Translations under genes and position numbers: made by a program | Shown: positions 23,801 through 35,215 of the stretch, piece after piece | Layout of the letters: every line of letters begins with the position of its first letter | Position numbering within the stretch: position 1 is the stretch's first letter | Source: Metridium senile | Taxonomy: Eukaryota; Cnidaria; Anthozoa; Actiniaria; Metridiidae | Assembly: GCA_949775045.1 (NCBI GenBank) | Contig: OX459108.1 | Location: 4,704,461 to 4,768,460, forward strand | DNA: 64,000 bases | Reading direction: 5' to 3' | Notes under the pieces: model-generated | Told to the model about the DNA's origin: nothing | The model's input: only the letters and a program-made list of their open reading frames with translations | Databases searched by the model: none

Positions 23801-26800
23801 GGCAATTGCCATAACAGTCCAAGCTATGTCGGGATTCACTAGCCTAAGTTACACGGTAATTCAGTCATAGCTGCATTCACATTTTTGCATGTATACAAGA
23901 TATGAATTTCATTATTATGAAAAAAAAAAACCTTAGGGAGTTTCAGCAGATTTTTTAGAAGCCAGCTGAAATGTGAGTAGGTAAAAAAAAACAATTAAAG
24001 TGATGAACAATTCCCCTCACAGTTTGGCCTCCCAGGGAGCCTGGGCAAAAGGGTTGATTGACACAAACTTTATGCAGTGCTCCCTTTGAATTGCATTTTC
24101 CCTCCCACCAAAATGTACCTTTTAGGGTGGCGGATAGCTGTATTTATATCTCATTTTAGTTACGGTTTGTTGTTATCTAATAATCTTTTGTCTTTTTGCC
24201 CAAAACAAAATATCAGTTATAGTGTGCTCAGTTGGGGAATTATTTATTGATAAAACTTATGTGATTATAACAGATTGATTAATAGCAATACTTGATTTAT
24301 TTAAGAAAACGAAATTGGAATTAGCGAAAGTAATGGATTCTGCTGGTTCAACATACTTGACCAAGTCCATGAAGTTTGCCTGTGGAAATGGCACGCTGGA
24401 AGACATAAAGAAGAAGGTGACAAACAAGTCAAAAAATGCAAAGGGGTACAAAATCCCAAGGAGCATGCTCAAACCAGAGCTTCTTCAAAAGATTGATTAT
24501 GGTAACAGTTGGTGCTAAATAATTAAAATGATAATGATATATTTATGTGCATGTAGTACAGAATTATTATTTTTTTTATCTTTTTTGAGTTTAAAAAAAA
24601 ATTATGTGGTTCTCCTACAAATATGTCATAATGTTTTCTGTTCCCGGGTTATCATGTTTTTACTGACAAATTTATATAGCCTTTTTTGTAAGTGAAAAAT
24701 AAAAAAAAAATATCTGACTTTTCTTTCTTTTTTGTTTGTGTGCATAAACAAAGCATGTGGTTTGAGAAACGATGATGTGCCAGCTGGGGAGATCAAATTT
24801 GATCTTGAATCTCCTGCTCAGAAGATTGCAATTGATAAACTAAACACAATCCTGAGTGGACTTTTGGAGGAAGCCAATAATGGATCTGAAGGTAAATAAT
24901 TTTGAATTTTCATGTGTCGCATAAGAAATTGCCAACAAAGATCTTACTTTCAATCTGCAGGGCAATCTACTGACGACGACAACGATAGGGATCAAAACCA
25001 GCACAATCAAAGGACGGTAATAAATGTAGGTTCAAATGTAAAGAGAAGGTTTTTATTATATAATTTTGAAGGAAATACCTATATTTCTATATTTCAAAAA
25101 TGTGATATCTTCACATGCGAAAATAACATGTTAGAGATACAATTGAAGCTAAAATTTGTGTCACAGCAACGAGTGCCAATGTAATATGCTCTATATTATA
25201 CGACTGGACTCAGTAGCTGCAGCCATTCAAAAATATTATCCAAAGTATACTAGATGATCCGTTTTTACTATAGATGTGCTTTTCACTGCTTTAACTTAAT
25301 CCCTGTGATTATACTCAGGGGGCCCAGATGTTGTTGCTAGGCGTGCTGTATGCTCTAGCAAATTCCTATACACTCTTTTCTAAGCACTTAAGGTTTTAGC
25401 AATAAATTAAGTGAAAGACAGTTTGTAATACATGTTGCTCTTACAATGTCAAATTTAACTTAGAAAGACCAAAATTACTGTAAATACTCAGTCATATGTT
25501 TTTCCTAAAACTGTAGGAGCTGTCTCCATTATCAAAACTGAGATACCATATGTTGACACCAAGAAAAAAGATCTATTTCCGCCAGGTAAGACTATAAATA
25601 CAAGCATATCCTTGATGATTAAAAAGTAGGCAACAGACGAACAGTTAAATATAATGCATTTCCAATAACCATATAATAGGCAGTTGGAAAAGGAGTTCAT
25701 TACTTTGTGCACTGTTCATCTACATGGACCTAGAGCTCTAAACAAAAATAACCTCAATAAACAAAAATAATTAGGAACAGAAATTAAACAGAAATGATTG
25801 GATATTGCAGGGTGTGATGGCAGGTGTCAGATTGTCAAGTGGAAATTCTCAACAGGGTAATTTTTAAATTAATTTGATTTGAACAATAATATAGTTGTGA
25901 GAAATTCGAAGTTTTGTAGAGTAGAATAGTCAATAATTATTGTCCACCAAGTAATCATGTACATGTAAACTTTAAGAATTGAAGTGGTGCAATTGCTTTC
26001 GAAAGCTATATCTGTATTTGAAATTTGTCCAAGAATGTCTATTGATTTGTTTCAGTTTTCAATTGATTTTTTTCAATTTTTTATAAAATTGTTGTATATG
26101 ATTTTTTTGTGTGGTTCAGTTGCAGTAATTATTATTCCTGAATAATATAATTTCATTTGTAGAAGTGCCAGGCACCACTAATGGAGCACCTACTTATAAT
26201 ACATTACCTGTGGCAGAGCAAGACTATGGTAAATTATTATTGAATTATTATATTCCAGTTCTATAATTATAATATTCAATAAAAAAAAATTAATTAAAGT
26301 TGTCTTTAATTTACAGAAATGACATTAGCATACAACTGTGTTTTAATATACCTATAAAGTTAAAAATATCAATACTAAATATTTTATTGAATACTCATAT
26401 TTTAGATGTACCAGATGCCATGATTACAACACCAGAAATTTCGAATGAACAAGCCAATGGTAATGAGATTAACATCTATTGACCCATTTTGCAACCTTGG
26501 GTTGGTTTAACTGTGAAAACTGCTTAAATGTATAGAAAAAGAGAACTGAAATGTGTTCTAAATTTAATTACAAAATATTTTTTAATTGTTTTGTTGTTTT
26601 TACAGCAGACAGATATCACAAGTCAAAAAGAACATTGCAATTTGCTGAAGGAAACACCAGCAATAATGGTATTCATGACTAATTCATAATAATAATAATT
26701 AAAAAAAAACATGTCTGATAGATATTTTAAAACACAGGTGATGTTGAAGGAACCATTGGGTGTAACAAGAGGGTGAAGTGTACTTCAAGTAAGTTTTCCG

Positions 26801-27751
26801 CTTTACTGCTGATCAAGCAACCTAAAATAAATATACCCTAATTTGGAATACTTTGTGCTAAGACCATACTTTTACAAATACAAATATATACCAGCTTCAG
26901 AGATCTGGTTTGAGTGTAACACTTTACAAAAAAAATTGGCAAAAGTGGTATTTCATCTTGATTTTAAATGTTCTTGATGTTTTTAAGAAGACAAATAAAC
27001 ACATCACGTTTAAAATTTTCTTTGCTTTTATAATTTGATAAAGTCTAAACAGGAATACTATGTGAAAGCTAGTATAGTGTATGCTTTTGGTGTTTGCACT
27101 ATAACATTGATTACAAGTATTATAGTTACTTACCCTATTTACTCAAAGAAGCACCACCTCGAATAGGCTCCGCACTTTAACGCTGTGTTACTCTAAAACA
27201 GCATATTTGGAAATAAATCAGTTTTATCCAAAGCTATATATATTTCACAGTTATCTTGAGCCAAATGTTTGTAATTCTGATCAAGATAAGGACAGTGAGA
27301 GAAAAATTTAATAAAAAAAATGTAAAATTTATAGTGAATCATAATCAAAATTTATCAATTAAGTAAAAAAATCATAACTTTTAATTCATCTATTTTTAAA
27401 ACACAGCTGACAAGCAAACAAAAACACTTAGAAGAGCAAGAACAAACAATAGGCCAAAGGAAACTACAAGTAAGTAATCTGAACAACTATACTTCCTCTT
27501 TCATGTACTTGTGTAACCAGTACCCATGACAAGTATATAAATGACAAAATGAGAATAATTGGAATAATTGTAAGTATTTTAATTTATAACTTATTCAATG
27601 TGGGGACCTCATTCATAATGAAATTTATGTTTACCTAGATGTGGCCAAAGACTTGTGCAAGATATGTAGGTTGAACACTCCTAAGAGGTCTAAGGAACGA
27701 AACCCTAAATGGGTCTACTGTGAGAGTTGCGATCACTGGTTTCATTTGTAA
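17858..27751 (+). CDS. 22-exon gene: P-loop-like ATPase with C-terminal PHD finger
   Basis: Exons: 17858-17902, 18005-18183, 18716-18953, 19803-19948, 20024-20148, 20588-20738, 20959-21147, 21525-21630, 22592-22765, 23222-23368, 23745-23855, 24306-24501, 24754-24891, 24961-25016, 25517-25585, 25811-25856, 26163-26228, 26406-26459, 26606-26668, 26738-26788, 27407-27469, 27639-27747. All introns are GT-AG and phases match throughout, giving about 840 open codons. Residues 254-262 (SNERNVGKS) resemble a Walker A loop, but the usual first Gly/Ala is Asn. Residues 307-314 (LTTLVDDP) resemble Walker B. The order (mixed N-terminal domain, YNGYWVLSRE, IPFQLSTAFVICSLIKAV, P-loop) recalls bacterial/phage DUF927 helicase-like proteins; that is inference. 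A Lys-rich region (538-603) and a low-complexity tail of short phase-1 exons follow. The last exon has C811, C814, C832, C835, H840 (WVYCESCDHWFH), a PHD finger lacking its final ligands, so the 3' end is either truncated or continues in unseen exons. The end shown is the TAA met if the last donor is ignored. The gene is unrecognised by name. Confidence 0.8.
18264..18493. mobile_element. MITE in intron 2
   Basis: The ends are inverted copies: TCCAAGTGGTAGGGGTGATC on the left and GATCACCCCTACCACTTGGA on the right, with weaker complementarity outward (GGGGTACTC against GAACTCCCC). The internal repeats CTAAAAGGT(A/C) are non-coding. It is inserted between exons 2 and 3 of the 22-exon gene. Confidence 0.75.
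21742..21924. repeat. Near-perfect hairpin with TA tracts in intron 8
   Basis: The left arm carries ACAGCCTTTTGCACAAATTA ... GAATTC ... (TA)n ... GCCTTTTGTTTCCCTATTGTT and ends at 21834. The right arm from 21846 is its reverse complement, differing mainly in the length of the TA tracts. The loop is 11 bp. It resembles a foldback MITE. Confidence 0.85.
22023..22274. mobile_element. 252-bp MITE in intron 8
   Basis: The left end CTGGTTGCAATAACGTT and right end AACGTTATTGCAACCAG are inverted repeats. Similarity continues through CCACCTCAGAAATA and CACGTGA. The interior is AT-rich and non-coding. Confidence 0.75.
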
Positions 27752-28021
27752 GTTGAACTGCATGTTGCTGAGTAATAAGATCTTTCACGTAATTGAATTT
27801 TTATTTTTAAGATCTCACAGTCATAAACATATTCTATGTTTTCATGTGATGTTAAAAAAAACTATAAAAAAAAAAAACACAGAAAGCTGGTCCTCAAATA
27901 GTTTTGAAATATTTTTTTTTTACTGAAAGTTTGACTTGTTCTAGAGATATTAGAAGCAAAATTCCTGTCACAAATTTTGTAGAGGCAAAAAAATAATACT
28001 AATTAGCCACAAATGCCATCC

Positions 28022-28071
28022 TTCTTGTCTTGTACAAGAACAAAATAGTTTGTAAGTGTACAAGACAAGAA
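28022..28071. repeat. Short hairpin, 15-bp arms
   Basis: TTCTTGTCTTGTACA (28022-28036) and TGTACAAGACAAGAA (28057-28071) are perfect inverted repeats. Confidence 0.7.
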
Positions 28072-28219
28072 TTATATTTTGTTAAATAAATTATAATTTT
28101 GACACCTGAACTTAAATTGTCCACCATGTTGGTGTACACTCCATACATTATTATAAACAAAATTGAATATGAAACAGTTCATATCTTGTTAGAATTACAT
28201 AGTTTTGCCCATTCTTTAA

Positions 28220-29659
28220 GGAGGCTCGGGTCAGTATTTTTCGCGCTCACCCAGCGACGTTTGAAAGGCCGTAGTTCCCGCGTCAGAAGGTATTTTGACA
28301 AGATTTTTTAACACTTGTCTACATATAGAATAAAGTTTTTAAAAAAGTTATTTTTAATAAAATCGATAATATTTTAGCCGACAAATGATAACGCCGCCGA
28401 ATTTCTATGTAGCCTATTTTGGGGGAAAATCGACCTAAACTTTTAAAACCATATAGCCTACTTTAAAGCTGTTACCTAGGTCAACAATCTGGTAAAGTTT
28501 AAAAAAAATTCATCTCACCGATTTGGAATAAAAACGGGCCTTTTTTTTTCAGTGCAAAAATTCATTGTTTTATAATATTTACCGATAACAACAGACTTTG
28601 AAGAGATAAATCAAAATCCTTCCAGCCAGGTATTAACAGGACATTTGTCTATATTGTCTGTGAATTTCAACTAATTTAGTCCACGGGATTTCTTTTGGGA
28701 AAGGATACAAATCGGCAAAAGTTTGTCAGTTTTTGTGCAAAACTTCTAATTTTTACTTCTGAGCACGCTAACGAAAAAATCTGAGATAACTTTTTTTTAT
28801 TTTTTAGCTATCAAAAGTTCACCATATTTTCAAGTGCGCCTCTAAATTTTATAGTGATTGAAATATTTTGAGGCGGTCAAATAAAATTCTGAACATGGGT
28901 ATATTTGCCTTCGCTTTGCAGCGGCCGGTTTGTTTTTATTTTCGAGTTATACATGATTTGCATGCTTTTGCTTTTTTATACCCACGTTCAGAATTTTATT
29001 TGACCGCCTCAAAATATTTCAATCACTATAAAATTTAGAGGCGCACTTGAAAATATGGTGAACTTTTGATAGCTAAAAAATTAAAAAAAGTTATCTCAGA
29101 TTTTTTCGTTAGCGTGCTCAGAAGTAAAAATTAGAAGTTTTGCACAAAAACTGACAAACTTTTGCCGATTTATATCCTTTCCCAAAAAACATCCCGTGGA
29201 CTAAATTTGTTGAAATTCACAGACAATATAGACAAATGTCCTGTTAATATCTGGCTGATTTATTTGATTTATCTTTTCAAAGTCCGTTGTTATCGGTAAA
29301 TATCATAAAACAATGATTTTTTGCACTGAAAAAAATTGTCCCGTTTTTATTCAAAATCGATGAGATGAATTTTTTTTAAACTTTGCCAGATTGTTGACCT
29401 AGGTAACAGCTTTAAAGTAGGCTATGTGGTTTTAAAAGTTTAGGTCGATTTTTCCCAAAAATAGGCTACATAGAAATTCGGCGGCGTTATCATTTGTCGG
29501 CTAAAATATTATCGATTTTATTAAAAATAACTTTTTAAAAAACTTTATTATATATGTAGACAAGTGTTAAAAAATCTTGTCAAAATACCCTCTGACGCGG
29601 GAACTACGGCCTTTCAAACGTCGCTGGGCGAGCTCGAAAATTACTGACCCGAGCCTCCT
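28220..29659. mobile_element. 1,440-bp foldback element flanked by TTAA
   Basis: The left arm 28220-28903 (starting GGAGGCTCGGGTCAG) is nearly the exact reverse complement of the right arm 28977-29659 (ending CTGACCCGAGCCTCC), with a 73-bp loop. TTAA flanks both sides (28216-28219 and 29660-29663). The arms differ by scattered substitutions and 1-2 base indels, so the insertion or its palindrome is not brand new. There is no coding capacity. It lies just past the last recognised exon of the 22-exon gene. Confidence 0.9.
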
Positions 29660-29663
29660 TAAT

Positions 29664-30300
29664 GTGAAAGTAATTTTATTTTACTAATTTTAAAGTCTCT
29701 GAAACGGACTGCAATATTTTTGTGTGAACGAAATCTGAAATGAAATCTGAGAATTGAAGTATAAGCCCTTACAACTTAAAGTGCACCTGGCGCAGCGAGT
29801 TAAATCGACTACATCTTATGCTCTATACGAGTACAATAAGTTGTTGGCTAAGTTGACTACAAAGAACTCCGATTAAATGATGTGCAGTCATTCAGTCGGG
29901 GTGCAACAGCCCTTTGGCAAGAGAATGGTACGATATACACAGCTGCATCACAACAAGGAAACAGTTTATTAAACAATATACTCCCACGAGTTGGCATGAC
30001 TCCTACTTCAACACATACATCGACACATAGTCCAGCATTTAGCTCAGTTTTAACACAAACAAAGTTTCTCATTGAAAGTAAATTTAGCTAAAATGACCCA
30101 GAATAGTACAACCACAAAGATCAAATATTCACAAACCTAACAGCAAATGTACCATTTATCACATCCATGGCAAATAATCAGTTTGGTCTTGAGCTCATCT
30201 TGGTAACAGCAAATGTCTGGAAATAACTAACCAACACTATACATATACGATATTGTACAATGGTGCATGGTTGAGTTATGATTTAATTGAAAAAAAAATG
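29664..30300. other. Sequence between foldback and recombinase relic
   Basis: Candidate location for further 3' exons of the 22-exon gene, but none with the missing Cys pairs of a PHD finger could be found. An open frame at 29882-30091 (Ser/Thr-rich, follows ATGTGCAG) has no recognisable motif. Confidence 0.35.
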
Positions 30301-30307
30301 TAACGCT

Positions 30308-30573
30308 GCATTAACATGTATGAACTACCTCTCACGGAGACCATTAGCATGAGAAGTCCAGATGATCCATTCTACCTAGCTATAATCCAGAAACCAGTAA
30401 GAAATATCTGGTATTAGAGTCAACCTTTGGGGGAAAACTCACTTGGCCTCTTTATGAAGAGAATGTGCAAAGCAGCAGGAGTGTAGATGGGCGCAACACG
30501 TATCATTCAGTTAGAAGAACGATGCTGCTTTGCATTATTCCAAATATAAATACCACTTCACTGAAAGGACTGT
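30308..30573 (+). pseudogene. Crypton/DUF3504-like recombinase relic
   Basis: Codons from about 30354 read SPDDPFYLAI, then after a TAG read SQPLGENSLGLFMKRMCKAAGV. After a further TAG and a frame change they read NTYHSVRRTML. This order is the signature of the DUF3504/Crypton-derived tyrosine recombinase domain (dspFYLAI ... QPLGxNxLGxFMKxMxxxAG ... NHSxRKTM), here holding the arginine of the second box. A piece reading LSRRPLA upstream (30325-30348) fits the preceding RP motif in another frame. The distal LSGHKN and tyrosine boxes are not seen. Stops and frameshifts make it a dead fragment. It is distinct from the relic at 327-1366. Confidence 0.6.
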
Positions 30574-32040
30574 AAGAACATATTCACTTAATTAATTAAA
30601 ATAGATGACTGAGACAATAAGCTGTGGATTTGCAAGGGTATACATATATACTACCAAACAACTTGCACTTTCACAACTGAGTCGATTTCCAAAAGAAAGC
30701 CAAACCAAATTTAAAATAAGAATACTATAGGAAAGGTTTAACTTATTCCAAAGCAAGTTTTCAGGTTATCCAAATTTACAAATTGACAAAGTTAATTTAT
30801 ATTGAAATATCATACTTAAAACCAGCTTTTGAACAGTTTTTATTTATTTATTTATCTTATAAGCATGTGTAAAAAGTGGAAATCAATATGTATATTTAAT
30901 TACTAACATGTAATATTTCAAGAGACTTTCAATTTTCGTTAATAATACGCATTTAATCTATCAGCTTTCGATTTCAAAATTTATTACATTGTAATTTGCG
31001 TCACACTATTTATTGTATTCAATAAAAGACTTGTTATTATTATGTATTATTATTATTATTGTGATAGTCTACCTGGACTCGCTGATAGATAATGGTTAAA
31101 ACATCATGGGACAAAATCGAGGTGTCTTTTTGAAAGCCACAAAGTGCGTACAGCTTTAAATATATCCCCAATAAAGTAAATATATTCTTAAAGAATAATA
31201 AACAAAGATTTCGTTTTCATTGTTTATTTCAATAAATAATATTTAGTTTTAATGTTAATGTTAAGACTATTTTAACGAAATCCGACCAGTGAAAATCAAT
31301 AAGTTAATTGTCCCGCAATATTTAACAAATCAGCACAAAGTCTTATCAGTCTTGTTAAAAAACTCATGAACTTTAAAACGGCGACTGCGTTTTTTATTAT
31401 GCACTTTGTTTAGTTGATTGATTTTGTTGCCAATTTTTTATTGATTTTTGTATCTATAGATACTAAAATCTTAGGTTATTTTGCAGTTTATCCTCAATTA
31501 TTTTTGAATGAAGCAAAAATAAAAAAATGCAGGCACAGTTTTGAACTTCATGAGGTTCTTTTTAAGCTCTGATTACGTTTTGTGCCGACACTTTCGTAGT
31601 AACATTACTTAATTTGGTCATAAAGTACGTTTCTCTAAGGAAAATACATTTTCAAAAGATTTTGTTTTTATTCGAAAGTTTATTCATCGACTGATAAGTT
31701 CCTGAAAGAAAAGAAAAAATGCCAATTTATATATATACATTTTGGATTTAGCCAATGGCAATGGCGTTCTTATCGACCCAGAATGAAATTATTATCCTCC
31801 CAACAAGCGTCAAAAACGGTAAGGTGCCAATAACAGTAAAGAATCCTGTTAAAATAGACTTTCAAGCGCCTGCAAACAGCCTCTATGGCCGATAATATTA
31901 GTCATCACTCCACAAATATTAATCAACCCAGCACATTTTCATCTTACCATTCTAGTGAATTTCCCAAGAATTTATTAATTTTCATGAGTTTTCATTTCAT
32001 AGTGGTGTTAAACCTACGATCGAGGAGTCTTTTTCTTCAG
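30574..32040. other. AT-rich intergenic sequence
   Basis: No recognised genes. It contains short TTATTTATTTATTTAT and ATTATTATTATT tracts at 30840-30860 and 31030-31060. The open frame beginning 31885 is probably coding only from the acceptor at 32040 onward. Confidence 0.4.
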
Positions 32041-32250
32041 ACCGAATGGCCAGATTCGATCAATAAGTGTGGTCAACTGGCTGAGTACTTTGATGATCGT
32101 ATACTGAGCAAGTACAGGGAAAGTCACGAGATTCGTTTAGTCTTTGACAGGTATGACATACAATCGTCATTGATAGCCGCCACAAGAATTAAATGGCAAG
32201 GAACTGTTGTCCCAGTAATTACCGTATTAGCGACTCCATAAGTCGTAAGT
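32041..32250 (+). pseudogene. Repeat-encoded nuclease-like fragment
   Basis: After a good acceptor (TTTTTCTTCAG) the frame reads QLAEYFDDRILSKYRESHEI, then RLVFDRYDIQSSLIAATRIK and WQGTVVPV. A one-base shift near 32217 then gives NYRISDSISRK. The VFDRYD...SLxxATR...YRxxD series matches a family of repetitive proteins that I recall from cnidarians, with a possible PIN/XPG-like nuclease fold. That assignment is from memory and uncertain. The frameshift indicates decay, and no downstream continuation was found. Confidence 0.45.
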
Positions 32251-32828
32251 TGTCTTCGTCTTGGTAGAAATAACAACATCTGATGTAGAATTTCACATTA
32301 TTTTCTATATGCATTTATGACCTTTAACATTTATAACATATCGCAGTGTTTTATTTGTTTATTTATTCATTTTTTTAGTAAATGGTTATGTACTTAAGTA
32401 GCAGCAGGTCATCCGATGTATGGAGTGACAACATTACATGGCCATACTATTCCATCGGCGTCCCTCTTTTAACTCTGATCGGGATTAACATGCGTGTTGC
32501 TGACTGTAGCCCAGCCCAACATCGCAGCTCCTATTGTCATTGAGGATAATTTCATGTATTCCCTAATCAGTTATCACTCAAGCTAATATTACAAGATTAT
32601 TTAATCTTTACTACAATTAGAGCAAGAATGTACTTCAAAAATGAAAACTAACATTTACACATTCGTTCAATCAATCCAATATGCAGTTGATATCAAACAT
32701 TAACAATAACATCTCCTATTTTCAAAATATATAATATAAGTTGTTTTTCATTTTAAAGAAAACATTCTAGGATGTCTGATTAAGTTTTATGTTTGTAAAA
32801 GCAAAGGCCTCTCAACTAGGATACGATT

Positions 32829-33053
32829 ATGAATGCTGTACAGAGATCACAAGCCATTCGAGAAGCTGTGATGAAGTTAGGAAGTGTTCAGTACAAAGCC
32901 ACTCTCAAAAACTTGTGTTATGAGATGCCTGATGATACTGATAGTAGTAGCAGTGACTCTGATGCTAATAGCAGTGTTAACGAGGACAGTAGATTTGATC
33001 AGTTGGTCTCCGAGCAGATAGAACACCCAGAAGACAGGAGTAGCTGTGACTGA
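32829..33053 (+). CDS. Small acidic hypothetical ORF
   Basis: Seventy-four codons from an ATG to TGA. The N-terminal half is mixed (SQAIREAVMKLGSVQYKATL), followed by a Ser/Asp-rich run (DDTDSSSSDSDANSSV) and an acidic end. No family was recognised. There is no promoter or splice support, and the neighbours are relics. It could be an exon of a transposon-related gene or chance. Confidence 0.2.
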   Translation: MNAVQRSQAIREAVMKLGSVQYKATLKNLCYEMPDDTDSSSSDSDANSSVNEDSRFDQLVSEQIEHPEDRSSCD

Positions 33054-33922
33054 GGTCAGCAGGTGTGATGGAACATGGCTGCCATCTTGGATTAACCAGA
33101 ACTCTTTGCAGAAACGATGTCCCAGATTACTATCAGCGGAAATGCTAAAATGTGTCAATCCCCAACGTAGTCGGGATACAACAAGCAGCTAAAAGGGTAA
33201 CAAATCCCCACCAATGCCCCACATATCCCGAGGTGGGGGTCGGGGTTCATTTTGACTGGTGCACAATTTGTCGCTGCTAACATTTAGATTTCTATAATAC
33301 TTTTAAACAAGCAAATTATGGATTTGTTTTGTGCGGCCGGATATCCGCCAATTTAATGGCTATCCGCATATTTGAATTGTAGCTTCAAAATAAGGGTCAT
33401 TTTAATTCTTGGACTCTTGTACAAACGTCAATTGTCTATCCATCTTCTTTTGCTGGCCAGAAAAAAAATCCAACGATATATTCGCTGCCATTAAGGTAAC
33501 TATTTAAAAGCAATCTTTTAGTTCAATCTAATTATTGCTATTTTTTTAAATAGCAGTAACAACGAATTCACGGCGAATTAAAGGGCCAGTAAGCAAAGTG
33601 ACAAACACAAAAGATCGCCATGAAATATATTGTGCGATGTTGCAGCAATTGTTGAAAGCAGCACCAAGTGTGGAGAAGCATACAGAAATGATCTGTCTGT
33701 CCATAATATCTTTTTTTACCTACAGAATTGGTCGGTGTGCATAAAAACGGATTTTGGCCTACAGAAATGCTGTCTGTCTGTACACAGCATCTTTTTTTCT
33801 ATTTTTTATTATAAAATATCTGATTTAAATCGCACGCTCTGATTGGCTTAGAAGCGTTCTCTATAACTCAACAGTGCACAGACCGACGATTTGTTTGATT
33901 TTAACTACTGAATATTTTATAA
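33054..33922. other. Intergenic sequence, nothing recognised
   Basis: No coding signal of note. TCTGATTGGCTTAG near 33838, just left of the hairpin at 33923, probably belongs to the same repeat. Confidence 0.4.
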
Positions 33923-34110
33923 AAGAAATAGAAAACTCGGCAGCAGTGCTCTTTCGAGTTATAGAGCACTTGGGGATTTTAAGAAGACTTGAGAAGCGCT
34001 GAGAAGCACTCCGCTACGCGTCGTGCTCCTCCTAACGCTTCTCTCGTCTTCTTAAAATTCCCGCGTGCTCTATAACTCAACAGAGCACGCTGCCTCGTTT
34101 TCTATTTCTT
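33923..34110. repeat. Foldback/MITE, about 88-bp arms
   Basis: The left arm starts AAGAAATAGAAAACTCGGCAG and the right arm ends CTGCCTCGTTTTCTATTTCTT. The arms share GAGTTATAGAGCAC and TTTTAAGAAGAC and meet near 34016 at CTCCGCTACGCG. A few mismatches are present. Non-coding. Confidence 0.8.
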
Positions 34111-34171
34111 CAAGTGTGAACCTTTCTAGCAACTTATATTTTGAATAATTGAAATATCTTATAACTTCTCC

Positions 34172-34457
34172 AAACTATACAAAAGTCTAGTTAGACCAAT
34201 ACTTGAATGTTGTTTTCCTGTGAGGAAATACATCGTTATTTTGGAGAAAGTACAAAGGCGGGCTTCAAGATTTGCACTTGGTGCAAATGAAAGGATAAAA
34301 TGCCGTATTTTTTTTTCGATTGAAACGACTTAAATGGCCAACATTGGATAAAATAACTTTTTCATCTCTAATTGAATGCTACAAGATGATAAATAGGCTG
34401 AACGATTTAAACCCACAAAAATTTTATAACTTCGCTAATAACTTTAGATCATTGTGA
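34172..34457 (+). pseudogene. Non-LTR retrotransposon C-terminal fragment
   Basis: The frame reads KLYKSLVRPILECCFPV, then VILEKVQRRASRFALGANER. After a frame change at the T-run near 34310 it reads RLKRLKWPTLDKITFSSL and ECYKMINRLNDLNP before a TGA. This is the familiar region just past the reverse transcriptase thumb in LINE ORF2 proteins. It is truncated at both ends and frameshifted. Confidence 0.7.
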
Positions 34458-34779
34458 GCAAACCATTGGTTCAAGAATAGAGCTGCTCAATTAATGAAGC
34501 AATAAACAAGCAACTTCCCTGGTTTATCAGCGAACTAAACCACGTGGGATGTTGGGAGAACATGGCAGTAATCACAACTACTGTTAAAGAAATATTTTTC
34601 ATTCAAAAAGGTCAAAAAGGTCAAAAAGTTCTTAGTGTGTAACCTGTAACAGAAAAATAATCTAAGATTCTTCTAACAATATTGTTCAATGCGATCATTG
34701 CGGTCACAGGAAGAGACAAGCAAACTGTGCCATGGGTCTGACATGCAAATTTGTTGGTATTCTCGGGTGATGCTCGTTT

Positions 34780-35215
34780 CGTCACTTTATCACATCACTC
34801 CTGTCCTTATTGACTTACACTGGCTTCCTGTTGCTGACCGTATTAAGTTTAAAATAATTATTCTAACATTTAAAGCACTCCATGGTCTTTCGCCTGTTTA
34901 CATTCAAGATTTTATTACTATTCACAAACCTGTAAGAAATCACCGCTCATCTTCTCACTTGTTGCTATCCTCAAAGTCATACAATCTCAGTCATATGGTC
35001 TACGTTCTTTCTCAGTTGCTGCTCCTCTACTTTGGAACTCTCTACCTCCTTCAATTACTGTCATTTCAAGTCTATCTTCGTTCAAGTCCAAACTCAAAAC
35101 TCATTTATTATTTAATTGTAATTATATATATTTTTGTATTTTGTATTTTTATTTTAAGCGCTTAGAACAGACTTGTATAAGCGCTATACAAGCTATATTA
35201 TTATTATTATTCTCC
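34780..35215 (+). pseudogene. LINE (CR1/L2-like) 3' end
   Basis: The frame at 34786-34915 reads HITPVLIDLHWLPVADRIKF, then KIIILTFKALHGLSPVYIQD, the classic end of CR1/L2-type ORF2. A shifted frame near 34995-35110 gives SVAAPLLWNSLPPS and FKSKLKTHL. The 3' end reads TATAAGCGCTATACAAGC followed by an ATT microsatellite ending about 35212, as expected for a 5'-truncated CR1/L2-like insertion. Frameshifted and dead. Confidence 0.75.

Noticed and set aside
28022..28071. Exon completing the PHD finger (reading HKCHPSC after an AATTAG acceptor at 28000-28010)
   Set aside because: No polypyrimidine tract, wrong spacing for the seventh ligand, and a stop soon after.
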